From contig NZ_JAMTCS010000013.1 of NCBI RefSeq assembly GCF_024171955.1, positions 156,481 to 220,480 of the forward strand: a DNA stretch of 64,000 nucleotides. Reading direction: 5' to 3'. Below the pieces are notes generated by a model that did not search any database, was not told the DNA's origin, and worked only from the letters and a program-made list of their open reading frames with translations. Of the stretch, positions 17,061 through 25,096 are shown in pieces; the stretch's first letter is position 1; every line of letters starts with the position of its first letter. This DNA comes from Promicromonospora thailandica (GTDB lineage: Bacteria > Actinomycetota > Actinomycetes > Actinomycetales > Cellulomonadaceae). Position numbers and translations under genes: made by a program.

Positions 17061-18119
17061 ATGAACACCCCACGTCTGTCCGTCCTTGACCTCGTGCCCG
17101 TCCGCTCGGGCCAGACCAGCGCCCAGGCCCTGGCGGCCTCGCTCGATCTGGTCGCGCTCGCCGACCGTCTCGGCTTCGAGCGCTACTGGTTCGCCGAGCA
17201 CCACAACATGGCGGCGGTCGCCGCGTCGTCGCCGCCCGTGATGATCGCGGCGGCCGCCGCGCGCACGTCCCGCATCCGCGTCGGGTCGGGTGGCGTCATG
17301 CTGCCGAACCACGCCCCGCTCGTCGTCGCGGAGCAGTTCGCGGCGCTGGAGGCGATGGCGCCCGGGCGCATCGACCTCGGCATCGGCCGCGCCCCCGGCA
17401 GCGACCCCGTGGTCACCTCGCTCCTGCGGGCCACGGGCCCGACGGCGGACGTGGACCGGTTCCCGCAGCACGTCACCGACATCCTGAGCCTCATGCGGCC
17501 CGACGGCGCCCGCCTGCGCCTGGTGTCGGGCGACGTCTACGACGTGCGGGCCACGCCCGCGGCCGACGGGACGCCCACGCTGTGGCTGCTGGGGTCCAGC
17601 GACTACTCCGCGCGCCTGGCGGCCGAGCTCGGCCTCCCGTACGTGTTCGCCAACCACTTCTCGGGCCAGGGCATGGACCAGATCCTGGCGCTCTACCGGG
17701 ACGGCTACCGGCCCTCGGAGGACCACCCGGAGCCGCGGACGTTCGTCACGGCCAACGCGGTGGTGGCGCCGACGTCCGACGAGGCGCACGACCGCGCCCT
17801 GCCGCAGCTGCGCCAGATGGCGCGCCTGCGCTCCGGCCGGCCGCTGGGTCCGCTGGAGACCGTCGAGGAGGCGCTGGCCGCCGGCGCCGCCGAGCCCGCC
17901 GACGGCGTCATGGCCCAGTCGATCGAGGCGATGCGCACGCGCTGGCTCATCGGCGACGGCGACCAGGTGGCCGCCCAGGTGCGCGACCTGTCCGAGCGGT
18001 ACGGCGTCGAGGAGGTCATGCTGGTGCCGGTCGCGGGATCCCGCGCCGGCGAGCCTCTGACTGCCACGCCGGGGCGCACCCAGACCCTGGAGCTCCTGGC
18101 GAAGGCGCTGGCCGGCTGA
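17061..18119 (+). CDS. LLM-class flavin-dependent oxidoreductase
   Basis: A 352-residue bacterial-luciferase-like monooxygenase of the MsnO8 type. It begins MNTPRLSVLDLVPVRSGQ, has the barrel strand ERYWFAEHHNMAAVA with the conserved AEHH, then IRVGSGGVMLPNHAPLVVAEQ, RIDLGIGRAPGSD and a long helical insertion. Late features are PYVFANHFSGQ and EEVMLVPV. A TTG four codons earlier is a possible alternative start. The cofactor is FMN or F420; substrate unknown. The gene ends 19 bp before a 24-bp perfect hairpin and converges on the HNH nuclease. Confidence 0.92.
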   Translation: MNTPRLSVLDLVPVRSGQTSAQALAASLDLVALADRLGFERYWFAEHHNMAAVAASSPPVMIAAAAARTSRIRVGSGGVMLPNHAPLVVAEQFAALEAMAPGRIDLGIGRAPGSDPVVTSLLRATGPTADVDRFPQHVTDILSLMRPDGARLRLVSGDVYDVRATPAADGTPTLWLLGSSDYSARLAAELGLPYVFANHFSGQGMDQILALYRDGYRPSEDHPEPRTFVTANAVVAPTSDEAHDRALPQLRQMARLRSGRPLGPLETVEEALAAGAAEPADGVMAQSIEAMRTRWLIGDGDQVAAQVRDLSERYGVEEVMLVPVAGSRAGEPLTATPGRTQTLELLAKALAG

Positions 18120-18137
18120 CGCGGGAGAGTCCGCTGG

Positions 18138-18191
18138 GAGAACGACCTGGGGTACCGGATCCGACGTGATCCGGTACCCCAGGTCGTTCTC
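18138..18191. terminator. 24-bp perfect hairpin between convergent genes
   Basis: GAGAACGACCTGGGGTACCG and four more bases (18138-18161) pair perfectly with 18168-18191 around a 6-nt loop (CGACGT). It lies between the LLM oxidoreductase and the HNH gene stop codons, so a bidirectional terminator is likely. The stem is far longer than termination needs. Confidence 0.7.
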
Positions 18192-18205
18192 GAGGCCCAC
18201 CCGCG

Positions 18206-18676
18206 TCAGGCCGCGCGGGCTGCTCTGTGGCGGATGGCGCGTGCGTAGTCGGCGCGTGGCACGTGCGGCGTCAGGTGGAGCACCATGCCGGCCTCGGCCG
18301 GGGTGCGGTCCGCCTTGTGCGAGTTGCACTCGTAGCACGCGGCCACGAGGTTCATCCACGTCGAGGGGCCGCCGCGCGACCGGGGCAGGATGTGGTCCAC
18401 GGTCTCGGCGGGACCGCCGCAGTACGCGCACATGCCGTCGCGGCGCTTGACGCCCAGCTTGGTGCACGCGGGCGCGCCGCCCGACTTGTAGAGCCACCGC
18501 ATCGTCACGTACCGGACCAGCCGCAGCACGCGCGGTAAGGGGAAGGGTCCGAAGGAGCGGCCGTCGACCGCCTCCTCCACGACCGCGACCTCGCGCACGA
18601 GCATGTGGATGGCGTGCCGGACCGATACCCGGTGCAGCGGCTCGTAGCCGGCATTGAGGACAAGGACGTCGGCCAC
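18206..18676 (-). CDS. HNH endonuclease
   Basis: A 156-residue HNH nuclease of the widespread actinobacterial type beginning VLVLNAGYEPLHRVSVRHAI. The nuclease core has CAYCGGPAETVDHILPRSRGG (CxxC, then the DH catalytic pair), NLVAACYECNSHKADRTP (the N and second CxxC zinc half-site). Start is a GTG with GAAGGAG 8 bp upstream. A small ORF and a hairpin precede it in an unusually long 5' region. The biological role of this HNH group is unknown; it is chromosomal and conserved rather than clearly phage-derived. Confidence 0.93.
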   Translation of the reverse strand: MADVLVLNAGYEPLHRVSVRHAIHMLVREVAVVEEAVDGRSFGPFPLPRVLRLVRYVTMRWLYKSGGAPACTKLGVKRRDGMCAYCGGPAETVDHILPRSRGGPSTWMNLVAACYECNSHKADRTPAEAGMVLHLTPHVPRADYARAIRHRAARAA

Positions 18677-18765
18677 GGGCCTGCTCCTTCCGGTGAGCTT
18701 GTCGTTCCTGCTGATGTCTCGGGTGGTGCTGTACGGCGCAGGCCGGTTCGCGCCCGGGACGACAA

Positions 18766-18799
18766 GAGCCGCCCGGGAACAGGCATCCCGAGGCGGCTC
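18766..18799 (-). promoter_or_regulatory. Leader hairpin between the small ORF and the HNH gene
   Basis: GAGCCGCCCGGGA (18766-18778) pairs with 18786-18799, one bulged base, 7-nt loop. On the minus strand it falls 27 nt after the small ORF stop and ~90 nt before the HNH start codon. It could attenuate or insulate HNH expression. Confidence 0.5.
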
Positions 18800-18826
18800 A
18801 CGTTCACTGGTCCGGCGTCTGCCGGA

Positions 18827-18928
18827 TCAGGAGCGTATGGCGCCCCGGATGGCCTCGCGGCCGTCCCACAGGTGCGTGGCGGTGGTCGGGTAGGACGATG
18901 CGGTGGCGTCGCTGATCGTGCGGACCAT
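18827..18928 (-). CDS. Small ORF (33 aa) upstream of the HNH nuclease
   Basis: ATG at 18928 and TGA at 18827 encode 33 residues beginning MVRTISDATASSYPTTATHL and continuing WDGREAIRGAIRS. A GGAAGGAAGCG ribosome-binding site is placed properly upstream. Composition is not the Arg/Pro-rich pattern of spurious frames in this genome. A hairpin separates it from the HNH gene, a leader-peptide-like layout. Alternatively it is a small conserved protein. This is the main content of the 409-bp gap between the channel and HNH genes. Confidence 0.5.
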   Translation of the reverse strand: MVRTISDATASSYPTTATHLWDGREAIRGAIRS

Positions 18929-19085
18929 CGTGGATCGCTTCCTTCCCGTCTCGTGCGGATGAGTCTGTCTGGTGCGGTGCGGACACACGTCCGTACCTCC
19001 ACGGCGCGAGTCCGTGTGTGAAGAAAGGTACAACGAGGACTTGGCCTCGTCTATGGCTTTTCCGGAACTGAAACCCAAGAGTTCC

Positions 19086-19904
19086 TCAAATCTCCGACGT
19101 CGCCCGGGACCGCGCGAGCTCCTCCTGCACCGCGGAGAGCTGCGCCCGGATCGCCCGCAGCTCGTCCATGACCTCCGCGTCGGACCTCTCCTCGTGCTCG
19201 GCCAGGTCGTCGATGCTCTCCATGCCGCTGACGACCACGGCGATGAAGAGGTTCAGCACGGCGAACGAGACCACGAGGATGAACACGACGAAGAAGATCC
19301 AGGCCATGGGCTCGTGCACCATCACCTCGTCGGCGATGTCCGGCCAGGCCTCGCCGGTCATGACCTGGAACAGGGTGAACGCCGTCGTCCCGAGGTCGCC
19401 GAAGTGGTCCGGCGCGATCGCGCCGTAGAGGTTGGTCGCGATCACCACGGACACGTACATGACCAGGACCAGCAGCGCGCCGACCGACCCCATGCCGGGC
19501 ACGGCCGCGACCAGCCCGTTCACCACCCGCTTCATCGCGGGCACGGAGTCGGCCAGGCGCAGCACGCGCAGCACCCGCAGGGCGCGCAGCACCGCCAGCG
19601 GGCCGGTCGCGGGGATCAGGGCGATCCCCACCACGAGCAGGTCGAAAACGCTCCACGGGTCCCGGAAGAACCGGAACCCGTGGGCGAGCAGCCGCAGCGC
19701 GATCTCGGTGACGAAGAACCAGAGCATCGCGTCGTCGACGACCTGCAGCACCTGGTCCACGGGGCCGTCGACGATCGACGTCTCCAGACCCAGCACGACG
19801 GCGTTGGCGATGATCACGCCCAGCACCGCCCGCTGGAACCCGGGGTGCTCCACCAACCCCCGCAGGCGCGCTCGAATCGATACGTCACCGCCGCCGACCG
19901 ACAT
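19086..19904 (-). CDS. Voltage-gated ion channel, NaChBac-like single domain
   Basis: A 272-residue six-helix channel subunit; four would form a tetramer. S1 begins GFQRAVLGVIIANAVVLGLE, and S3 (DPWSVFDLLVVGIALIP) is followed by the S4 voltage sensor LRALRVLRVLRLADSVP at ~106-122, with arginines every third residue. The pore reads FTLFQVMTGEAWPDIADEV at ~176-193, so the filter is TGEAW where NaChBac has TLESW. S6 is FVVFILVVSFAVLNLFIAVV. The C-terminal tail (ERSDAEVMDELRAIRAQLS) is a coiled coil, as in bacterial sodium channels. A consensus AAAGGAG precedes the ATG. Ion selectivity is open. Confidence 0.92.
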   Translation of the reverse strand: MSVGGGDVSIRARLRGLVEHPGFQRAVLGVIIANAVVLGLETSIVDGPVDQVLQVVDDAMLWFFVTEIALRLLAHGFRFFRDPWSVFDLLVVGIALIPATGPLAVLRALRVLRVLRLADSVPAMKRVVNGLVAAVPGMGSVGALLVLVMYVSVVIATNLYGAIAPDHFGDLGTTAFTLFQVMTGEAWPDIADEVMVHEPMAWIFFVVFILVVSFAVLNLFIAVVVSGMESIDDLAEHEERSDAEVMDELRAIRAQLSAVQEELARSRATSEI

Positions 19905-19950
19905 CCGGACTCCTTTCAGGGTGATTGTCCGGAATGCAGAGTAACGGCCG

Positions 19951-21228
19951 TTACCAGGACACGGGCTCGCGGATGATCGGGCACGTCATGCAGTGGCCGC
20001 CGCCCCGGCCGCGGCCCAGCTCGCCGCCGGCGATCTCGATCACCTCGACGCCCGCCTTGCGCAGCAGGTCGTTCGTGGTCGTGTTCCGGTCGTAGGTGAA
20101 CACGACGCCTGGCTCGACCGCCACCGAGTTGTTGCCGCTGTCCCACTGCTGCCGCTCGGACTCGTACACGTCGCCGCCGGTCTCGATGACCCGCAGCTCG
20201 CCCAGCCCGGACACCTGGCCCACGACGTCGAGGAAGGAGGACCCGCCGGCGTCGGTCACCGACACGCCCAGCGGGCCGCCGTCGGGCCGCAGGACGAACG
20301 GGTGGATGCGGTCCACGATGCGCGGGTACACGGTCACGGTGTCGACGTCGACGAACGTCATGACCGTGTCGAGGTGCATGGCCGCGCGCAGGCGCGGCAT
20401 GCCCGCCACGACCACCTGCTCGGCCGCGCCCGCCTGGAACAGCGAGGCGGCCACCTCGGTGATCGCCTGCCGCGAGGTGCGCTCGCTCATGCCCATGAGC
20501 ACCGTGCCGTTGCCGATCGGCATGATGTCGCCGCCCTCGAACGTGGCCTCGCCGTGGCTCGTCTCCGGGTCGCCCCACCACACGCGGCTGCCCACGTACT
20601 CGGGGTGGAACGTGTAGACCGCCTTCATCAGCAGCGTCTCGTCACGGCGCGCCCGCCAGTACAGCGGGTTCAGCGTGAGGCCGCCGTAGATCCAGCACGT
20701 GGTGTCGCGCGTGAACAGCGTGTTGGGCAGCGGCGGCATGAGGTACTCGCGCGTGTCCGGGCTGAGGTCGGCCAGCGCGCGGAAGCCCGGCGGCAGCTCG
20801 GGCACGTCCGCGACCGCGAGGCCGCCGATGAGGTAGCGCGCCAGCTCGTGCTCGGGCAGCGACTCCAGGTACTCGCGGGTCGCCTCCACGAGGCCGTTGC
20901 CGACGATCTCGGGCACGATCTTGCGGTCGAGCAGCCAGTCGCGGGCGCCGGGCACGCGGAGCGTCTCGGCGAGCAGCGCGTGCAGCTCGACCACGTCGAC
21001 GTCCCGGCTGCGCAGCTCGGCGACGAAGTCGGCGTGGTCCTGCTCGGCGCGCTCGACCCAGAGCACGTCGTCGAACAGCAGGTCGGCGGAGTTGGACGGG
21101 GTGAGCCGCTGGTGGGCCAGGCCCGGCGCGCAGACCAGGACCTTGCGCAGGCGGCCGACCTCCGAGTGGACGCCGTACGCCGACGAGGGTGTGCCGGCCG
21201 GGGGCGGTGTGATGTCGATGGTGTTCAT
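19951..21228 (-). CDS. arcA: Arginine deiminase
   Basis: A 425-residue enzyme hydrolysing L-arginine to citrulline and ammonia in the cytoplasm. Family motifs are all present: [19 protein letters not shown] at the start, [58 protein letters not shown] with the substrate-binding Asp/Glu, [15 protein letters not shown] with the catalytic His, and C-terminal [10 protein letters not shown] with the nucleophilic Cys at ~413. The full arc operon is absent, since no ornithine carbamoyltransferase or carbamate kinase adjoins. Its role may be arginine catabolism or acid resistance rather than a dedicated ATP-yielding pathway, or the partners are elsewhere. Confidence 0.96.
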   Translation of the reverse strand: MNTIDITPPPAGTPSSAYGVHSEVGRLRKVLVCAPGLAHQRLTPSNSADLLFDDVLWVERAEQDHADFVAELRSRDVDVVELHALLAETLRVPGARDWLLDRKIVPEIVGNGLVEATREYLESLPEHELARYLIGGLAVADVPELPPGFRALADLSPDTREYLMPPLPNTLFTRDTTCWIYGGLTLNPLYWRARRDETLLMKAVYTFHPEYVGSRVWWGDPETSHGEATFEGGDIMPIGNGTVLMGMSERTSRQAITEVAASLFQAGAAEQVVVAGMPRLRAAMHLDTVMTFVDVDTVTVYPRIVDRIHPFVLRPDGGPLGVSVTDAGGSSFLDVVGQVSGLGELRVIETGGDVYESERQQWDSGNNSVAVEPGVVFTYDRNTTTNDLLRKAGVEVIEIAGGELGRGRGGGHCMTCPIIREPVSW

Positions 21229-21244
21229 CGGGCGCTAACGGTAC

Positions 21245-21982
21245 TCACCCCATCGCCGTCGTGCCGAGCAGCGAGCCGACGGCGAACGTGGCCCCCAGCG
21301 CCAGCGCCCCGCCGACGACGACGCGTGCCGTCGCGCGCGCTCGCGGCGCCCCGCCGATCCACGCGCCGAGCCAGCCGGTGCCGGCGAGCGCCGCGAGCAC
21401 GACGACGAACGTGAGCCCGACCCGCCAGGGTTCGGGGATCAGGACGACGGCGGCCAGCGGCAGGACGGCACCGAGCGTGAAGGCGACCGCGGAGGCGAGC
21501 GCGGCGTTCCAGGGGCTGACGACCTCGTCCTCGTCGATGCCGAGCTCGGCCTCCAGGTGCGCGGACAGGGCGTCGTGCTCGGTGAGCTCGAGGGCGACCT
21601 GGCGGGCCGTGGCGGGGGACAGGCCCTTGGCCTGGTACAGCTCGGTCAGCTCCGCGAGCTCCTCCTCGGGCATCTCAGCGAGCTCGGCGCGCTCCTTGGC
21701 GATGAGGGCCCGCTGGGTGTCGGACTGGCTGGAGACCGACACGTACTCGCCGAGCGCCATGGAGATCGCCCCGCCCACGAGGGCGGCGAGGCCGGCGGTG
21801 AGGATCGGGCCGGTCCGCGACGTGGCGGCGGCGACGCCGACGGCGACGGCCGCGACGGACACGATGCCGTCGTTCGCGCCGAGCACGCCCGCGCGGAGCC
21901 AGTTCAGGCGTTCGGCAAGGCCGCCGGTGTGGGGTTCGTCCGGGTGCCCGACGGCGGCGGCGCCCGAGGGTTCTGTCGTCAT
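21245..21982 (-). CDS. VIT1/CCC1-family metal transporter
   Basis: A 245-residue membrane protein of the vacuolar-iron-transporter family, which moves Fe2+/Mn2+ out of the cytoplasm. It starts with ERLNWLRAGVLGANDGIVSV, the family signature, then GGAISMALGEYVSVSSQSDT. The acidic cytoplasmic metal-binding helix pair follows (KERAELAEMPEEELAELTEL and LEAELGIDEDEVV, rich in Glu). Three more hydrophobic segments complete about five membrane spans. The ATG at 21982 is preferred over an upstream in-frame codon. It starts 78 bp downstream of hairpin repeat B1. Confidence 0.92.
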   Translation of the reverse strand: MTTEPSGAAAVGHPDEPHTGGLAERLNWLRAGVLGANDGIVSVAAVAVGVAAATSRTGPILTAGLAALVGGAISMALGEYVSVSSQSDTQRALIAKERAELAEMPEEELAELTELYQAKGLSPATARQVALELTEHDALSAHLEAELGIDEDEVVSPWNAALASAVAFTLGAVLPLAAVVLIPEPWRVGLTFVVVLAALAGTGWLGAWIGGAPRARATARVVVGGALALGATFAVGSLLGTTAMG

Positions 21983-22059
21983 GGGCTCAGGCAACCAGGC
22001 CGCGCCGCGCGGGGCCACTTCCGGCGGGTGGGTTGGACAGCCTGTCCTTGCCCGCGCCC

Positions 22060-22133
22060 GCTCCTCTTCGAGACCGAGGTTGCTTCTCTTTGAACGGGCG
22101 CAAAGAGAAGCAACCTCGGTCTCGAAGAGGAGC
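22060..22133. repeat. Hairpin repeat family B, copy 1 (33-bp perfect stem)
   Basis: A perfect 33-bp inverted repeat (22060-22092 with 22101-22133) with an 8-nt loop. Its 20-bp inner core, TTCGAGACCGAGGTTGCTTC, is identical to that at 33755-33828, while the bases on both sides differ but remain fully paired. It lies 12 bp past the stop of the DUF1684 gene (minus strand), a terminator position. Confidence 0.9.
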
Positions 22134-22144
22134 GGCGGCCGGGG

Positions 22145-22834
22145 TCAGAGGGCCGACGTGGCGGGGGTGCGCTCGCCGACCGGGACCTCCTGGTCCAGCG
22201 TGTTGCCGGGCTGGGCCAGCGGGCAGACCCAGGCCGGGTCGTAGGCGCACGACGGGTTGTAGGCGAAGTTGAGGTCCAGGACGAGGTCGCCCACGCCGTC
22301 GTCGTAGCCGGCCTCGCCCGTGTGGCCGAGCCAGGAGCCCTTGATGGTGTCCAGGAGGTAGCGTCCGCCGCCGTAGGTGCCGCCGGGCACGCCCGCGAGC
22401 GTGTCCTTGATCGGCACGAACAGGCCGCCGCCGTAGGAGGCGAGGCGCCAGACGTCGAGCGTGCCCAGCCCGGACAGCTCGACGGTGCCGAGCAGCTCGA
22501 ACGGGATGACGCCGTCGGTCGCGGTGGGCACGTCGAGGCGGCGCGGGGCGCCGTCGGGTCCGGGCTCCGCGGGCACGACGGGCGCGGTGAAGCGCCAGGC
22601 CGGGTCGTAGGGGGTGACGGTGAGCCCGGTGAAGCCGGGCTTGTCCTCGGGCAGGATCGGCGAGGCCGGGTGGTTCGCGAAGAGGTCGTCGCGGGCGGCG
22701 ACCCAGAAGGCGTGCGCGTCGGCCGGGTCCTGCGCGCCGCGGCGGCGCACCTCGGCGTAGATCGCGAACACGCGGCGGCGCCAGTCCGCGGTCTGGAGGG
22801 CTGTGGTGACCGGGGAGGTGGTGGCCTGCGTCAT
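22145..22834 (-). CDS. DUF1684 domain protein
   Basis: A 229-residue soluble protein of the DUF1684 family. Typical elements are an N-terminal helix ending HAFWVAARDDLFANHPASPI, the DPAWRFTAPVVP strand, GTYGGGRYLLDTIKG, and the conserved late block DLVLDLNFAYNPSCAYDPAW followed by CPLAQPGN. The arrangement of these blocks is that of other DUF1684 proteins; the biochemical role is unknown. The ATG at 22834 is used; a GTG six codons upstream is possible. It is transcribed alone or with the deazaflavin enzyme 27 bp upstream on the same strand. Confidence 0.85.
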   Translation of the reverse strand: MTQATTSPVTTALQTADWRRRVFAIYAEVRRRGAQDPADAHAFWVAARDDLFANHPASPILPEDKPGFTGLTVTPYDPAWRFTAPVVPAEPGPDGAPRRLDVPTATDGVIPFELLGTVELSGLGTLDVWRLASYGGGLFVPIKDTLAGVPGGTYGGGRYLLDTIKGSWLGHTGEAGYDDGVGDLVLDLNFAYNPSCAYDPAWVCPLAQPGNTLDQEVPVGERTPATSAL

Positions 22835-22861
22835 GCGGACGACACTACCCACGGGCGGCCG

Positions 22862-23314
22862 TCAGCGGGGTGTGAGGTCGATGACGGGGATCTCGCGGTC
22901 GGTGCCCTGCTCGTACCGCCGGAAGTTCGCGGCCCGGGCGGTGATCTGCCGCCAGGCCTCGGCCCGCTCGGCGCCGTGCAGCTCGCGGGCGCGTACCGGG
23001 ACGGTGCGCCCGCCGGTCTCGACGGTGAGCCGGTCCGGGTGGGCCGCCACGTTGAGGTACCAGGCGGGGTTCGTGGCGGCGCCCCAGTTGGACGCGACCA
23101 CGCGCCAGGTACCGTCGGGCCCCGGGAACCAGGCCAGCGGCGTGGCGCGGGGCTCGCCGGTGCGGCGGCCCACGGTCGTCAGCACCAGGACGCGGGTGCC
23201 GAGCAGGGAGCGCCGGCTGCGTCGCGCGAACCACGCCAGGACCCGGTTGACGCGGCGGAACATCGGACCGGGAGGCCGGGCCCCGCGGGTGCCGGTCGGG
23301 TGCGAGAAGCTCAT
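22862..23314 (-). CDS. Deazaflavin (F420)-dependent nitroreductase-family protein
   Basis: A 150-residue split beta-barrel protein of the DDN-like family. The motif GTRVLVLTTVGRRTGEPRATPL is the family signature for binding the deazaflavin cofactor, and WRVVASNWGAATNPAWYLNVAAHP is the second conserved block. The C-terminus FRRYEQGTDREIPVIDLTPR is also standard. Such enzymes reduce diverse substrates with F420H2; none can be named. A second member occurs at 38386-38826. It is divergent from a VOC protein and upstream of the DUF1684 gene. Confidence 0.92.
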   Translation of the reverse strand: MSFSHPTGTRGARPPGPMFRRVNRVLAWFARRSRRSLLGTRVLVLTTVGRRTGEPRATPLAWFPGPDGTWRVVASNWGAATNPAWYLNVAAHPDRLTVETGGRTVPVRARELHGAERAEAWRQITARAANFRRYEQGTDREIPVIDLTPR

Positions 23315-23337
23315 GGGGTTGATCGTAGGATCACCGG

Positions 23338-23706
23338 ATGCTCAGGATCTCCGACATGACCTACCTCGTCCGCGACCAGGACGAGGCGCTCGCGTTCTTC
23401 GTGGACGCCCTCGGCTTCGTCGTGCGGCAGGACGAGGCGAACGCGTCCGGCGGGCGCCGCGTCGTCGTCGGCCCGGCGGACGGTGGCACCGGGCTGGTCC
23501 TGGCCGTGTCGGACGCCGCGGGCGACCAGGCGTCGGGCAAGGTCGCCTTCTTCCTGGAGACCGACGACTTCGCCGCCCAGCACGCCCGGATGGCGGCGGC
23601 GGGCGTGCGGTTCCGCGAGGAGCCGCGCCACGAGGAGTACGGCACGGTGGCGGTCTTCGAGGACCTGTACGGCATGCCGTGGGACCTGATCGAGCCGCCG
23701 CGCTGA
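23338..23706 (+). CDS. VOC-family (glyoxalase-like) protein
   Basis: A 122-residue protein with the two-module vicinal oxygen chelate fold. It begins RISDMTYLVRDQDEALAFFV, continues DALGFVVRQDE and RRVVVGPADG, and ends with EEYGTVAVFEDLYGMPWDLI. The PWDLIEP ending matches the glyoxalase/extradiol-dioxygenase-like small VOC group. Metal ligands are likely but the substrate is unknown; resistance or dioxygenase functions occur in this family. A strong hairpin follows 12 bp after the stop. Confidence 0.9.
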   Translation: MLRISDMTYLVRDQDEALAFFVDALGFVVRQDEANASGGRRVVVGPADGGTGLVLAVSDAAGDQASGKVAFFLETDDFAAQHARMAAAGVRFREEPRHEEYGTVAVFEDLYGMPWDLIEPPR

Positions 23707-23717
23707 GGGTACGGGTA

Positions 23718-23750
23718 CCGGCGGCCCGGGACGCGTTCCCGGGCCGCCGG
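23718..23750. terminator. 14-bp hairpin between convergent genes
   Basis: CCGGCGGCCCGGGA (23718-23731) pairs with 23737-23750 around CGCGT, 12 bp after the VOC stop and 13 bp from the end of the convergent peptidase gene. Confidence 0.6.
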
Positions 23751-23762
23751 CGCCTGAGGGTG

Positions 23763-24716
23763 TCAGCCGCAGTGCTCGAACGGGCTGGTGTAGGCGGTGC
23801 CGCCCACCGAGCCGCCCCACTTGACGCAGGTGCCGGGTGCGGAGCGCTTGACCGGCCCGGCGTAGTAGGAGAAGTTCCCCGAGTCCGTGGTGCGGCTCGC
23901 GCCCTGGGGTTCGAGGAACGCCGACACCGCGGTCGGGGTGCCGAGGTTGGTGGACTTCAGCGTCACCACGCAGTTGTTGCCGTTGCTCGCGTTGTAGAGC
24001 AGGTAGGTGCGGCCCACCGAGCCGAGCGCCGCGGAGTCGATCACGGAGAAGGCGCTGCCGCAGACCTCCTGCGGGGTGTACGGGTTGCTCGAGCCGCCGC
24101 AGCCGTTGGTGCTGGTGACCGCCTTCTTCTGGCCGAGGGAGACGGTCACGCCGTCGACGGTCGGGGAGGTGTCGACCACCCCGGAGGAGCTGCGCTGCTC
24201 GTAGTGCAGGTGCGGGGCCGAAGATCCGCCCGTGGAGCCGACCGTGCCGATCACGGTGCCCCGGCTGACCGACATGGTCTGGCCGGGTGCCCGCACCATG
24301 GTGGCCAGGTGGGCGTAGCGCGTGCGGGTGCCGTCGCTGTGCACGATCTGCACCCACTTGCCGTAGCTGGTGCTGCCCTCGTCGTCGAAGGTGGCGGTGC
24401 CGGCCGCCGTGGCCCGGACGTTCTCGCCGCCGACGGCGTCACCGTCGTAGCTCTGCCAGTCGATGGACCCGGACGGGTTGTGCCCGCCGGACCAGTTGTT
24501 GGCGTAGAAGGTCTTGCCGCAGCTGAACGGCGAGCGGTGGGCCGTCGCGAGCGGGACGACGGCGTCGGGCGCGACGACCGACGCCGTCGCGGTCGCCGCC
24601 GGCGTGGCGGCCAGGGTGAACGCGGCCAGTGCCGCGAGCGCCCAGTGCCGTGCCATCAACCGGCGTGCCGTCCGGCGGCGGGTCGGGGAGCTGTGGATCG
24701 GGGAGATGCCTGACAT
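23763..24716 (-). CDS. Secreted M23-family peptidase
   Basis: A 317-residue exported zinc endopeptidase, probably cleaving peptidoglycan cross-bridges or peptides outside the cell. The signal peptide (HWALAALAAFTLAATPAATA) is followed by the M23 domain: first metal His/Asp in GGHNPSGSIDWQ, then GTRTRYAHLATM and the HxH motif SSAPHLHYE. After ~170 a second, Cys-containing beta domain begins (VCGSAFSVIDSAALGSVG, YNASNGNNCVVTL). That domain resembles tails found on actinobacterial secreted peptidases and may bind substrate. The ATG at 24716 is chosen because GGAGGG lies at ideal distance; an ATG four codons earlier is possible. Confidence 0.92.
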   Translation of the reverse strand: MSGISPIHSSPTRRRTARRLMARHWALAALAAFTLAATPAATATASVVAPDAVVPLATAHRSPFSCGKTFYANNWSGGHNPSGSIDWQSYDGDAVGGENVRATAAGTATFDDEGSTSYGKWVQIVHSDGTRTRYAHLATMVRAPGQTMSVSRGTVIGTVGSTGGSSAPHLHYEQRSSSGVVDTSPTVDGVTVSLGQKKAVTSTNGCGGSSNPYTPQEVCGSAFSVIDSAALGSVGRTYLLYNASNGNNCVVTLKSTNLGTPTAVSAFLEPQGASRTTDSGNFSYYAGPVKRSAPGTCVKWGGSVGGTAYTSPFEHCG

Positions 24717-24836
24717 GGTGCCCTCCATCCTCGGTCTGACTCTTGGTCTGACGCGCGAAGGCTGGCACGTCGCGGCGGTCCGCGCCCATGGGGAGTCCTG
24801 CCCCTGGACGGCGGGGGCGGCAGGTGCGTGGCCGGG

Positions 24837-25004
24837 TCAGGGCAGCAGGCCGGCCCAGCGGAGCGCGACGTCGACCAGGGTGACGCGGTCCAGCGCGGCG
24901 ACCTCGGCCGGGGTGTGCCAGGCGACGCCGTCGGTGGAGCCGTCCTCCTCGACGCGCAGCTCGCCCCCGGTGATCCGCGCGCGGTAGACGATGCGCAGCG
25001 CGTG
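24837..25004 (-). pseudogene. Truncated NUDIX hydrolase, C-terminal remnant
   Basis: Fifty-five codons ending at TGA (24837) match the C-terminal third of a NUDIX hydrolase: HALRIVYRARITGGELRVEE, then DGVAWHTPAEVAALDRV and LVDVALRWAGL. The catalytic NUDIX box (GxxxxxExxxxxxxREUxEExGU) and the N-terminal half are missing. Upstream, the reading frame passes into a hairpin (25028-25092) and then directly abuts the permease gene stop. It therefore looks like a gene cut by a rearrangement at the hairpin. It could not be an active NUDIX enzyme. Confidence 0.75.
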
Positions 25005-25027
25005 GCCCGGGCGCAAGGCGCCCCACC

Positions 25028-25092
25028 CCGCTGAGTGCGGGATCTTCGCCCTTTTTCGTGTGCCAGGAGGGCAAGTATCCCGCACTCAGCGG
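25028..25092. repeat. Interrupted hairpin at the NUDIX truncation point
   Basis: A 16-bp perfect stem (25028-25043 with 25077-25092) continues with an 8-bp inner stem with one bulge (25044-25052 with 25068-25075) and a 15-nt loop containing TTTT. It sits 4 bp past the permease stop codon and 23 bp from the truncated NUDIX remnant. Its sequence differs from families A and B. Confidence 0.75.
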
Positions 25093-25096
25093 TGGG

